Assembly (NCBI GenBank): GCA_038206985.1
Contig: JBBRAH010000008.1
Location: 17,851 to 81,850 of the forward strand
Direction: 5' to 3'
Source: CAXMST01 sp038206985
GTDB taxonomy: Bacteria > Actinomycetota > Thermoleophilia > Solirubrobacterales > 70-9
DNA: 64,000 bases
Shown here: positions 1 to 7,937 of the stretch, piece by piece
Layout of the letters: each line of letters opens with the position of its first letter
How positions within the stretch are numbered: the stretch's first letter is position 1
Notes under the pieces: model-generated
The model's database searches: none
The model's input: the letters and a program-made list of their open reading frames with translations, nothing else
What the model was told of the DNA's origin: nothing
Position numbers and translations under genes: made by a program

Positions 1-106
1 GCTGATGGACGACCGAGAGAACTCGCACAGGGGCAGTCTCACAGAGCTTCGGCGAAGCGGTCAAGCGGCTCCGCTCAACGGCGCGGCGGGCGGTAGGGTG
101 CCCCCG

Positions 107-1156
107 ATGGCCAAGGATCTGAAGCTCGGGCTCAACACCGGATACTGGGCGGGCGGCCCACCGCCCGGCGTCGAAGAGATGATCGCCACCGCAGAGGGGC
201 TCGGCTTCGACTCGCTGTGGACGTCTGAGGCCTACGGCTCGGACGTGATCTCGCCGCTCGCCTGGTGGGGTTCGCGGACCGAGAAGATGCGCCTCGGCAC
301 CGCGATCACGCAGATGTCCGCGCGCCAGCCGGCCGCGACCGCGATGGCGGCGATGACGATGGACCACCTCTCTGGTGGACGCTTCATCCTCGGCATCGGT
401 GTCTCCGGCCCGCAGGTGGTCGAGGGCTGGTACGGCGTCCCCTTCCCAAAGCCTCTCGCCCGGACGCGTGAGTACATCGGGATCATGCGCGACATCTGGG
501 CCCGCAACGGGCCGGTGACCAACGACGGCCCGCACTACCCGCTGCCACTCACTGAGGAGCGGGGAGGCACCGGCCTGGGCAAACCCCTAAAGAGCGCGAT
601 CCACCCCGTGCGCGAGGAGATCCCGATCTTCCTGGGCTGTGAGGGGCCGAAGAACATCGCGCTCTGTGCCGAGCTCTGCGACGGCTGGATGTCGATGCTG
701 TTCTCACCCGACCACGAGGACATCTACCGGCCCTCGCTCGAGGAGGGCTGGGGCCGCGAGGGCGCGCGCCACGGTGCCGACGACTTCGAGGTCGCCTGCA
801 TGGTGCCGATGATCGTCTCCGACGACGTCGACGCGGCCGCCGACATGCTGCGCCCCTTCTACGCCCTCTACTTCGGTGGCATGGGCGCCAAGGGCAAGAA
901 CTTCCACGCCAACGTGCCAATCCGGATGGGCTACGAGAAGGAGGTCCTCGAGATCCAGGACCTCTACCTCGACGGCAACAAGGACGAGGCGGCGGCGCTG
1001 ATCCCCTTCGACCTGATCGAGACCATGTCGCTGATCGGCCCGAAGGACAAGATCGCCGACGACCTGGCCAAGTGGCGCGAGTCGGTGGTCACGACCCTGC
1101 TGATCCAGGGTGACGAGAATCTGCTGCGCGACGCGGCAGAACTCGTCCTCGGCTAG
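107..1156 (+). CDS. LLM class F420-dependent oxidoreductase
   Basis: Luciferase-like monooxygenase fold protein of 349 aa. Such actinobacterial enzymes usually use coenzyme F420 for hydride transfer on small organic substrates; the substrate here cannot be read from sequence. Visible family features are the N-terminal beta strand (LKLGLNTGYW), the SLWTSEAYG segment, the LGTAITQM strand and the GRFILGIGVSGPQVVEGWYG motif typical of this group. The start is ATG at 107 because a TAGGGT box at 94-99 lies 7 nt upstream, as expected for a leaderless transcript; the open frame reaches back to base 5 without family-like sequence. The gene stands alone, facing the VKOR gene tail to tail. Confidence 0.85.
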   Translation: MAKDLKLGLNTGYWAGGPPPGVEEMIATAEGLGFDSLWTSEAYGSDVISPLAWWGSRTEKMRLGTAITQMSARQPAATAMAAMTMDHLSGGRFILGIGVSGPQVVEGWYGVPFPKPLARTREYIGIMRDIWARNGPVTNDGPHYPLPLTEERGGTGLGKPLKSAIHPVREEIPIFLGCEGPKNIALCAELCDGWMSMLFSPDHEDIYRPSLEEGWGREGARHGADDFEVACMVPMIVSDDVDAAADMLRPFYALYFGGMGAKGKNFHANVPIRMGYEKEVLEIQDLYLDGNKDEAAALIPFDLIETMSLIGPKDKIADDLAKWRESVVTTLLIQGDENLLRDAAELVLG

Positions 1157-1169
1157 CTCGCGGCGAGGC

Positions 1170-1610
1170 CTACTCCGGCTGGGATCTGGACCGAGGGGGC
1201 TCGCCGACCCGGAGTAGTCGCGTCGTCAGCACGATCGCGAGCAGGCTCATCAGTACCGCGCTGGCCACGCACCACTGACAGATCGCATCGATCACGAACA
1301 ACTCCAGGTAAGTCAGGTAGAGGCTGAAGCCGAAGCCGACGAGCGCCAGTAGCGCTCCGGTCATCTGAGCGAGCTCGGAACGGAGCAGCAGCGTTGCCCC
1401 GATCGAGAGGTAGCCGATCAGCCCGAGCAGGGCGACCGGGATGCCCGCCAGCTCCGCGTAGTCGGAGGATTGCACCCGCTCGCAGCCGCCACCGCCGCCC
1501 ACGCAGACCGTCTCCAGCCCGGCGTAGTGGACCCAGGTCAGGTAGCCGGCGACCGCGATCCCGACCACGACTATCCCGAGGGCGACCCTTCGCAAGCCCT
1601 CGTCGCTCAT
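1170..1610 (-). CDS. VKOR family membrane protein (disulfide bond regeneration)
   Basis: Vitamin K epoxide reductase homolog of 146 aa with four hydrophobic segments. Bacterial VKOR reoxidises a DsbA-type thiol oxidase and passes electrons to quinone in the membrane. The diagnostic residues are present: loop cysteines Cys36 and Cys43 (C-V-GGGGG-C), the conserved Ser48/Ser49, and the active-site CQWC at 111-114 at the edge of a membrane helix. Its start overlaps the stop of the upstream DsbA-like gene by 4 nt (ATGA), so the two are co-translated. This pairing makes the assignment strong. Confidence 0.92.
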   Translation of the reverse strand: MSDEGLRRVALGIVVVGIAVAGYLTWVHYAGLETVCVGGGGGCERVQSSDYAELAGIPVALLGLIGYLSIGATLLLRSELAQMTGALLALVGFGFSLYLTYLELFVIDAICQWCVASAVLMSLLAIVLTTRLLRVGEPPRSRSQPE

Positions 1611-2398
1611 CCGTCGTCCGCTTGGGCGATGGCGTCCTCGAGCGCCGCAATCACCGCCTGGGTATCGAGGGGATCGACGTCGAGGATCTCGGCATCGGCC
1701 TCGGCTCCCGGCGCCGTCGGCGCTGTGGCCAGGGCCGGTGTCGAGTCGACTCCAACGTCGGCGGCGATGGTGCGAGCGTCATCGAGCACCTTGGTGACCT
1801 CCGGCGAGTCCGCGGCCGCGAGCGCCTGCTCGCCGTCCAGACCATCGATCTGGGAGGCCAGGTCGAGTAGATACTGCTCGGTCACGTAGCCGCTGTTCTC
1901 GATGCCCTGGTTGGCGTAGAAGAGCTCAATGAACTGCCAGAGCTTGCCCTGCTCGCCCGCCGCCACCGCGAAGCGTGCCGCGAGCTCGGAGTCAGGCCCG
2001 AGGAAGGTCAGCGGCACGAACTGGATCCGGAGCTCACCGCTGCGCACGAGCTGCTCGACGATCGGCGGGATCGACACCTCGGAGAACTCGGCGCAGAACG
2101 GGCACTGCGGATCGGCGAACTCGAGCATCGTGAGTGGGGCCTCGGGGTCGCCGAGCACGGTGCCGTCCTGGTCGATGCCGGCGAGTAGCTGCTCGGTCGC
2201 GGTCGCATCCGTCGCTGGATCGTCGCTGTCGCTGCCACCGCCGGCGCTGACCGCGATCAACACGGCGACGAGGATCGCGGCGAACAGCCCGATCCCGATG
2301 AACTGCTTGCGGCGCTTGCCGGCAAGCGCGGACGCCCCATCCCGCTCAGCCTGCTCGCGCGCCTCGCGCATCTCACGCTTCCTGTCCGCCTTGCTCAT
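1607..2398 (-). CDS. DsbA-family thioredoxin domain protein, membrane anchored
   Basis: Extracytoplasmic thiol oxidase of 263 aa. It has a charged cytoplasmic N terminus (residues 1-32), one membrane anchor (about 33-51), an acidic linker, then a thioredoxin fold with the active site CPFC at 99-102 in the context FADPQCPFC. DsbA-type proteins introduce disulfides into exported proteins and are recharged here presumably by the downstream VKOR. Start ATG 2398 has a good AGGAG ribosome site 6-7 nt upstream; the frame extends further upstream but without protein-like sequence. It may be transcribed together with the zinc transporter genes 92 nt upstream, although the junction holds no clear terminator. 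Confidence 0.9.
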   Translation of the reverse strand: MSKADRKREMREAREQAERDGASALAGKRRKQFIGIGLFAAILVAVLIAVSAGGGSDSDDPATDATATEQLLAGIDQDGTVLGDPEAPLTMLEFADPQCPFCAEFSEVSIPPIVEQLVRSGELRIQFVPLTFLGPDSELAARFAVAAGEQGKLWQFIELFYANQGIENSGYVTEQYLLDLASQIDGLDGEQALAAADSPEVTKVLDDARTIAADVGVDSTPALATAPTAPGAEADAEILDVDPLDTQAVIAALEDAIAQADDG

Positions 2399-2490
2399 CG
2401 GATCTCCTCTTCCGCATCGGAGGTGGGCAACGAATGATGGCGTAGCGAGCGCCTCGCCGCCGGCTTTGCTCACGCCAGTCGCGCCGCCGC

Positions 2491-3327
2491 TCAGCGCGGC
2501 GCGAGCCTCCGGGCGACCCGCCCCGGCGCCCGCACGGGCAGGGTGAGCACGAAGGTGGCGAAGGCCGCCAGCGCGATCGACGCCCCCGCGGCGAGCTCCA
2601 GGTAGTGACTCACGTAGAGGCCGCCGACGCCGGCGGTGACCGCGAGGAACGCCGCCGTCCACAGGGCTGGCCTGAGACGCGACTGCAGACGCAGGGCCGC
2701 AGCCGCCGGGCCGATCACGACCGCCACTACGAGCAGGCTGCCGAGAGCCTGAACGGCGACCAGGGTCGTCGCTGCGATCAAGCCGAGCACCAGCCAGGTG
2801 GCAGAGCGATTTGACCCGCCCAGGCTCGCGGCTGAAGCTGGGTCGAAGCAACTCAGGGTGAGGGTCCGATGAGCGCCCGCCAGGACGGCTCCGGTGAGGA
2901 GGGCGAGCACACCGGAGGCGATCAGATCATCAGCGCGAACGCTGAGCGGGTCGCCGAACAGCAGCTCCCCGAGCCCGATCGGCGTCTGCGGCGACAGCGC
3001 CAGCAGGGAACCAAAGCCGAACAGCGCGGTCACCCCGACCGCCACGGCGGTGTCAGCGCCGATCGACTCATCCGTCGCGACCGCGGCGATCATCGCCACC
3101 GCAACGAGGAGTCCAACCGCGGCGCCAAGTCCGAGAGGCACCCCGACGAGGGCCGCGATCACCAGCCCGGGCAGCATCGAGTGGGAGATCGACTCGGCGG
3201 CGTAGCTCTGCTGGTAGAGCACGACCCAGACTCCCAACGGGCCGCAGACCAGACCGAGGATCACCACTTCGAGCAGGGCTCGCTGCGCGATGCCGCCGCT
3301 GAAGGGGTCGGTGATCAGTTCGAGCAA
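2491..3327 (-). CDS. znuB: Zinc/manganese-type ABC transporter permease (second copy)
   Basis: Integral membrane permease of the ABC-3 family (ZnuB/MntB/TroC type), 278 aa, with about eight hydrophobic helices. The stretch YAAESISHSMLPGL followed by a long hydrophobic region is typical of the family. It lies 14 nt downstream of the ATPase gene and is the last gene of the zinc-uptake operon. The operon carries two permease genes of almost equal length (278 and 279 aa), so the transporter may use a heterodimeric channel, as in some Mn/Zn systems. Metal specificity is inferred from the Zur-like gene and boxes next door, not from this sequence. Confidence 0.87.
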   Translation of the reverse strand: MLELITDPFSGGIAQRALLEVVILGLVCGPLGVWVVLYQQSYAAESISHSMLPGLVIAALVGVPLGLGAAVGLLVAVAMIAAVATDESIGADTAVAVGVTALFGFGSLLALSPQTPIGLGELLFGDPLSVRADDLIASGVLALLTGAVLAGAHRTLTLSCFDPASAASLGGSNRSATWLVLGLIAATTLVAVQALGSLLVVAVVIGPAAAALRLQSRLRPALWTAAFLAVTAGVGGLYVSHYLELAAGASIALAAFATFVLTLPVRAPGRVARRLAPR

Positions 3328-3341
3328 GGAGGACCTACCGG

Positions 3342-4079
3342 CTAGTGGTGGTGGTGTTGGACGACGATCGCCTGGGCAGTGTCATCGAGCCGGATCAGCT
3401 CGCCGCCATAGGTGCGTTGTATAACGTCGGGGCTGAGCACCGCCGCAGGCTCGCCAAAGGCGATCTGGCGCCCATTCAGGCAGAGCACGAGGTCGAAGCT
3501 GCGGGCCTGTTCGATGTCGTGGGTAGAGACGAACAGCGAGCGGCCCTCGCGCGCGAGCTCACTGAAGAGGTCCAGAATGCGCTTCCCCGAGGATTGGTCG
3601 ACACCGCTCAGAGGCTCATCCAGTAGGAGTGTGGATGCGCGCCGGCTCAAGGCTCGGGCGATCAGGACGCGCTGGCGCTGGCCCCCGGAAAGCAGCCCGA
3701 ACCGGGTATCGGCGAGATCACTGAGCCCCACCTGCTCGAGCGCCGAGGTGGCGACGCGACGCTGCCGCGGCCCGCTGCGCCGGTACCACGGTGTGTCGGC
3801 GTAGGTACCCATCAGCGCGACGTCGAGAGCGCTGGCCGGGAAGTCCAGGCGGGCCCGTTCGGTCTGCGGGACGTAGGCGATCGGGCCTTCGAGCTCGACC
3901 CGACCACGGATGTGAGGAGCCTCGCCCAGCAAGCCTCGGAAGAGGGTCGTCTTGCCTCCGCCGTTGGGGCCAAGCACGGCCACGACTACGCCCTCGGGCA
4001 CCACGAAGTCGAGCTCTGCGAGCACCGGAACCCCGGGGAGGTAGCCGACCTCCAGCGCCGAGACCGTGACCGCGCTCAT
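3342..4079 (-). CDS. znuC: Metal ABC transporter ATP-binding protein
   Basis: ABC ATPase of 245 aa that powers metal import. Walker A GPNGGGKTT is at 37-45, signature LSGGQRQR at 131-138, Walker B LLLDEP at 152-157, and a late STHD switch histidine follows. The C terminus ends in four histidines, a metal-binding tail also seen in other zinc-transport ATPases. Its start overlaps the stop of the upstream permease by 4 nt. The operon order is substrate-binding protein, permease, ATPase, permease. Confidence 0.92.
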   Translation of the reverse strand: MSAVTVSALEVGYLPGVPVLAELDFVVPEGVVVAVLGPNGGGKTTLFRGLLGEAPHIRGRVELEGPIAYVPQTERARLDFPASALDVALMGTYADTPWYRRSGPRQRRVATSALEQVGLSDLADTRFGLLSGGQRQRVLIARALSRRASTLLLDEPLSGVDQSSGKRILDLFSELAREGRSLFVSTHDIEQARSFDLVLCLNGRQIAFGEPAAVLSPDVIQRTYGGELIRLDDTAQAIVVQHHHH

Positions 4080-4915
4080 CGTCGACTGCTCCGATGCGAG
4101 CCCGTCGTCAGACGGGGTCCGAACGCGCGGAGCAGGAGCGCGAGCCCGAACACCACACCGCCGATCACGGCGATCGTCCCTCCCGGCGGGGAGTCGAGCT
4201 CGTAGGACAGCAGGAGTCCGCCCAGGCCCACCAGCAAGGCCAGTGCGGCACTCCCCAGCTCGAGGCTGAGAACGGTTGGTGCAAACAGCCGCACGGTCGC
4301 CGCGGGGATGACGAGGATCGCGCTGACCAGCAGTGCGCCCACGGCGGCCAGGGCTGAGATCGTGGCAACGGCAATCGTGAGGAGGAGCAGGCGGTCGGCC
4401 AAGACCACGGGCAGCCCCAGGGCGGCTCCGCTCTGGGGCTCGAACGCGATCGCGATCCAGACGCGGCGGGCGAAGGCGGCCGCCGCCAGCGCGAGGGTGA
4501 GCGCGAGGGCCGTGCCGAGAAGCTCCGCGGTGCCGATCGCGAGCAGGCTCCCAAAGAGCAGCTGATCGACCTCCGAGCCGGACTCGAAGACGTCGCTGGC
4601 GAGGATCACACCCAGGGCCAGCGCGAACACCACAAGCAAGGCAGTGGCCGTGTCGGCACCCAGGCGGCGGCTGCGATGGGATCGCTCCAGCAGCGCGGCG
4701 AAGCCGCCACCGACCCCGAGCGCTGCGACCGCCGGTGGCACCCCCAGCGGTCCGGCCACGACCAGCCCGGGAAACGCCGCTACCCCGACCCCGTGGGTGA
4801 AGAACGCCAGGTGCCGGAGGACGATCTGGGCGCCGAGGATGCCCGCGAGGGGCGCGAGCAGCACGATCTCGAGTGCTGCCCGCTGGATGAATGGAAGCTG
4901 GAAAGCATCGAGCAC
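4076..4915 (-). CDS. znuB: Zinc/manganese-type ABC transporter permease (first copy)
   Basis: ABC-3 family permease of 279 aa. The GTG start at 4915 was chosen because it falls 4 nt after the stop of znuA and gives a protein the same length as its sister permease; the longer open frame upstream would overlap znuA by more than 200 nt with non-homologous sequence. Hydrophobic helices and the FFTHGVGVAAFPGLV segment match the conserved cytoplasmic loop of the family. It forms the membrane channel with the downstream permease and the ATPase. Confidence 0.88.
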   Translation of the reverse strand: MLDAFQLPFIQRAALEIVLLAPLAGILGAQIVLRHLAFFTHGVGVAAFPGLVVAGPLGVPPAVAALGVGGGFAALLERSHRSRRLGADTATALLVVFALALGVILASDVFESGSEVDQLLFGSLLAIGTAELLGTALALTLALAAAAFARRVWIAIAFEPQSGAALGLPVVLADRLLLLTIAVATISALAAVGALLVSAILVIPAATVRLFAPTVLSLELGSAALALLVGLGGLLLSYELDSPPGGTIAVIGGVVFGLALLLRAFGPRLTTGSHRSSRR

Positions 4916-4919
4916 GGGG

Positions 4920-5960
4920 TCAGACTGGAATCTGACAGCTCTGCGCGCCGCCCGTGAAGCCCTCCACCATGCTCGACGCATTTGCCGCCATCGCATCGAG
5001 GTAGGTCTCCCCGCTCGAGCCCTCCGGCCCGAGCGTGTCCGCCCAGAGCTCACCGCCGATCTGCGCGCCGGCATCATCGGCGATCGCCTGCTCGAGTCCA
5101 GCGCTGACGCCGGCCTCGGGGAAGACCGCTCGGGCACCCTCGGAGCGGATCAGCTCGACCAGTTCGGCGGTCTCGCCGGCCGACGCCTGAGCCTGGGTGC
5201 TGAGCGCCGGAACCGCCGCCCCGACCACCTCGATCTCATAGCGATCGGCGAAGTAGCCGAGCGCGTCGTGGCTGGTGACGAGCTTGCGCTCCTTCGGGGG
5301 CACGCTGTCGATGCAAGTGCTGATGCCCTCGTCGAGCCGCTCGAGCTGACCGATGTAAGCGTCGGCGTTGGCCGCGTACTCGTCGGCCCCCTCCGGGTCC
5401 ACCTCGCTCAGCGCCTCGGCGATCGTCGCGACCGCGAGGATCGCGTTGCGCGGATCCTGCCACCAGTGGGGGTCGAGGCCCTCGACAGACGCCTCCTCGC
5501 CCTCCCCCTCGGAGTGACCATGCTCCTCCTCGTCAGAGTGCTCCTGTTCCTCCTCTGAGTGCTTCTCCCCTGGCTCGCCCTCGATCGTCTCGACCGAGTC
5601 GATCAGCAGGATCTCCTCAGCATCTGAGCCCGACGCGTCAACCAGGTCCTCGAGCCAGATGTCGAGATCGCCGCCGGAGCCAACGATCAGATCGGCTTCG
5701 GTCAGGGCCTCGGCATCGCTGGGCTTGGGCTCGTAGTCGTGCGGGTCCGAGTTGGTCGCGAGCACTCCGGTCACTGAAGCGCGCTCTCCGGCTACGTTGC
5801 GGACGAGATCAGTGGCCTGCGTCGTGCTGACGACAACTGAGACCCCGCCACCAGCGTTCGCTCCCGCCTCCGGATCCGAGCTGGAGCCGCAAGCTGCAAC
5901 TCCAAGCGCGGAGAGAACGAGAATGGGCAAGGCTGTGAAGTAATTGATAGTTGTTCGCAT
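4920..5960 (-). CDS. znuA: Zinc ABC transporter substrate-binding lipoprotein
   Basis: Cluster A-1 metal-binding protein of 346 aa that captures zinc outside the membrane. An N-terminal signal ends in a lipobox (GVAAC, Cys24). The body carries the family histidines (DPHDYEPKPSD, DPHWWQDPRN, VTSHDALGYFA) and an acidic/His-rich loop (HSEEEQEHSDEEEHGHSEG) typical of zinc rather than manganese binders. The start at 5960 follows a TAGAGT box (5973-5968) by 7 nt, so the mRNA is probably leaderless; an in-frame ATG 12 codons upstream at 5996 lies within a regulatory repeat and is less likely. Expression is probably controlled by the divergent Zur gene. Confidence 0.93.
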   Translation of the reverse strand: MRTTINYFTALPILVLSALGVAACGSSSDPEAGANAGGGVSVVVSTTQATDLVRNVAGERASVTGVLATNSDPHDYEPKPSDAEALTEADLIVGSGGDLDIWLEDLVDASGSDAEEILLIDSVETIEGEPGEKHSEEEQEHSDEEEHGHSEGEGEEASVEGLDPHWWQDPRNAILAVATIAEALSEVDPEGADEYAANADAYIGQLERLDEGISTCIDSVPPKERKLVTSHDALGYFADRYEIEVVGAAVPALSTQAQASAGETAELVELIRSEGARAVFPEAGVSAGLEQAIADDAGAQIGGELWADTLGPEGSSGETYLDAMAANASSMVEGFTGGAQSCQIPV

Positions 5961-5995
5961 TATCGGCACTCTAGTGAGTTTGAGAGTCGTTCGCA
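5945..5995. promoter_or_regulatory. Two candidate Zur/Fur boxes in the znuA-zur intergenic region
   Basis: Two imperfect 15-bp inverted repeats in direct order, TGATAGTTGTTCGCA at 5945-5959 and TGAGAGTCGTTCGCA at 5981-5995, 36 bp apart. Both fit the TGA-N9-TCA-like symmetry of Fur-family operators. The first abuts the znuA start codon and the second lies just upstream of the znuA -10 box (TAGAGT, 5973-5968), so a bound repressor would cover the promoter. The zur -10 (TACCAT, 6012-6017) is only 17 bp away, which allows autoregulation. Confidence 0.7.
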
Positions 5996-6023
5996 TTTAC
6001 ACCGGGACCGGTACCATCGACAG

Positions 6024-6461
6024 ATGCCGAGCGAGTGGACAAACGCCGCCCTGAGCACGCTCAGCGAGCGGGGCTACCGGGCGGGTGGCGCGCGCACCGC
6101 CGTAGTTGAGCTACTCGGGGCTGAGGGAGGCTGCATGGAGGCCGAGAGCGTCGCCGCCCGGCTCCGCGAGCAGGGCAAGTCGGTTGGCACCGCCAGCGTC
6201 TACAGGGCCCTCAGCCTGCTCGCGGACCTCGGACTGCTGCACAAGACGGCCCTACCCGACTCCCCCACCCGCTTCGAGCTGGTCTTGCCGGGAGGCGAGC
6301 ACCACCACCACATCGTTTGCGAGAACTGTGGCCGGACCGAACCGTTCAGCGACCCGGACCTCGAGAGGGCGGTGACCTCGATCAGCGATCGCGTCGAGTT
6401 CGAGATCGCCTCTCACGACATCACCCTCTACGGCACCTGCGCGGGCTGCCGTGCCGCCTGA
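6024..6461 (+). CDS. zur: Fur family transcriptional regulator (probable Zur)
   Basis: Metal-dependent DNA-binding repressor of 145 aa. A winged helix occupies the N-terminal half (SVGTASVYRALSLLADLGLL is the recognition region). The dimerisation half has a HHHH cluster at 93-96 and two structural zinc pairs, C99-x2-C102 and C139-x2-C142. The adjacent, divergently transcribed zinc importer makes zinc the probable effector. ATG 6024 follows a TACCAT box by 6 nt, again leaderless. It could in principle be a Fur or PerR, but the context argues for Zur. Confidence 0.9.
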   Translation: MPSEWTNAALSTLSERGYRAGGARTAVVELLGAEGGCMEAESVAARLREQGKSVGTASVYRALSLLADLGLLHKTALPDSPTRFELVLPGGEHHHHIVCENCGRTEPFSDPDLERAVTSISDRVEFEIASHDITLYGTCAGCRAA

Positions 6462-6502
6462 GTGACCGGGCCCCCGAGGCCGGCCCTCTACGATCTCCCT
6501 TG

Positions 6503-7447
6503 ATGCAGGGCTCCGCTGAGCTAGACAGGCGCCGAGGAGACTGGCTGAGGGCAGTGCTGGGCGCGGCCGTGATTCTCGTCGCCGCCGGCGCGGTTGGCTG
6601 CTCCAATGACGATTCCCCCTCGGGCCCGTCAGCCTCTGGGACCGGAAGCCCCGCTGCGTTGAGCGAGCGACTGGAGGCGGGGCCCTCCGCGCTTGCGCAG
6701 CGCCTCTTCGACGACTCGGAGCTCGATCTGATTATCGGGGTCGGCGAGGAAATGGGACTGGACTGGGCGATCCTCGCGGCCGCAAACGAGATCGAGACCG
6801 CCGGCCGCGGGGCGGCGGACGGCGCAGAGGGAAGGGAGCGGGTAGCGGCGATCGGTTTTACGATCGCCGCGTTGGGCGCACCCACGGACTATGCGGCGGC
6901 GCTTGCGACCCGCGGCGGCCAGGCATTCGCCCGCCGGACGCTGGCCCTCGCTGAGCGCCTCCGCGGCGATGGCGGGGACGGGGTGGAGCTTCCGCTGAGT
7001 CGACTGCCGTTTGGCGTCCCGGTCGACGGGCAGCTCGTCGCCGGGTTCGGCAAGCGATTCGGTGCCCTCCACGACGGGCTCGACATCGCCGCCCCCTCCG
7101 GCAATCCGATCGCCGCGATCGCTCCCGGACTGGTACTTTCAACCGGCTTTGATCCCGCCTACGGTAACCGCACCTGTCTGCTTCACCGGATCGAGGGAAA
7201 GGGCGACCGCACGAGCCTGACCACCTGCTACGGGAACCAGTCCCGGTTTGAGGTTGAGCCAGGGGACACAGTCAAGGCGGGCGAGACGATAGGCCTCGTG
7301 GGGTGCAGTGGGCCCTGCCTGCGTCCCCATGTCCATCTGCAGGTTCTCAGAGGCTCGGCGGAGAGCGCCCCGGCGGTCGATCCCGCGACCTACCTCGCAG
7401 TCGGCAGCACCCAGATCGGGACCCGGTACTCACTGGAGACGGAGTGA
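6503..7447 (+). CDS. M23 family peptidase lipoprotein
   Basis: Secreted lipoprotein of 314 aa with a C-terminal LytM/M23 metallopeptidase domain, which cleaves peptidoglycan cross-bridges. A signal peptide ends in a lipobox (AGAVGC). The middle is helical with no clear family. The M23 zinc site is visible as HDGLD (His and Asp ligands) and LRPHVHLQV (HxH). The extra cysteine pair in GLVGCSGPC probably forms a disulfide. ATG 6503 is preceded by TACGAT (6489-6494) with an 8-nt gap. It overlaps the next lipoprotein gene by 4 nt. Confidence 0.85.
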   Translation: MQGSAELDRRRGDWLRAVLGAAVILVAAGAVGCSNDDSPSGPSASGTGSPAALSERLEAGPSALAQRLFDDSELDLIIGVGEEMGLDWAILAAANEIETAGRGAADGAEGRERVAAIGFTIAALGAPTDYAAALATRGGQAFARRTLALAERLRGDGGDGVELPLSRLPFGVPVDGQLVAGFGKRFGALHDGLDIAAPSGNPIAAIAPGLVLSTGFDPAYGNRTCLLHRIEGKGDRTSLTTCYGNQSRFEVEPGDTVKAGETIGLVGCSGPCLRPHVHLQVLRGSAESAPAVDPATYLAVGSTQIGTRYSLETE

Positions 7448-7863
7448 GCGCCGCCGTTCACCGATTCTCAACCGTCAGCGCGGTGGCGATCGCGATCGCC
7501 CTCGCCGGTTGCTCGTCGGGGGAGGATCAGCTCAGCGCCGAGGCGGCCGTCGCCGCCCTCAATCAGGCAGGCGCGGAGCTCGAGCTCGGAGAGAGTCTCG
7601 GCTCGGGCGTCGCGGGCATCGACCTCTACGTGGTTCGTTTCAGCGGCGGATCGGGACCCCTGCAGGGCGATGCCCATGGCTCGGGAGCCGTGGCCGTGCT
7701 CGAGGATGAGGAGGCGGCGCTGAGCGAGTTCGAGCGCTGCGACTCAGCCGTCTCGTTCGTCTGCTTCAGAGCCGCGAACACGGTCTTTCGCTTCGACAGC
7801 ATCAGTGCCGAGGAGCAAGCGCGGATCACCGCCTCGATGCGGAGCCTCGCGGCCGGAGGCTGA
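7444..7863 (+). CDS. Small lipoprotein, unknown function
   Basis: Protein of 139 aa starting at GTG 7444, overlapping the stop of the M23 peptidase gene (GTGA), so it is probably co-translated with it. The signal peptide ends in a lipobox (IALAGC). The mature part has two cysteines (RCDSAVSFVCF) that could pair. No family recognised. Coupling to the peptidase gene suggests a role at the cell envelope, but that is inference. Confidence 0.7.
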   Translation: MSAAVHRFSTVSAVAIAIALAGCSSGEDQLSAEAAVAALNQAGAELELGESLGSGVAGIDLYVVRFSGGSGPLQGDAHGSGAVAVLEDEEAALSEFERCDSAVSFVCFRAANTVFRFDSISAEEQARITASMRSLAAGG

Positions 7864-7937
7864 GACCACCCGCTGCCAACCTGGCCCACCCGCCTCGCGC
7901 CGGGAGGCCATCGTGATCCGCCGCCCCCGATGCTCAA

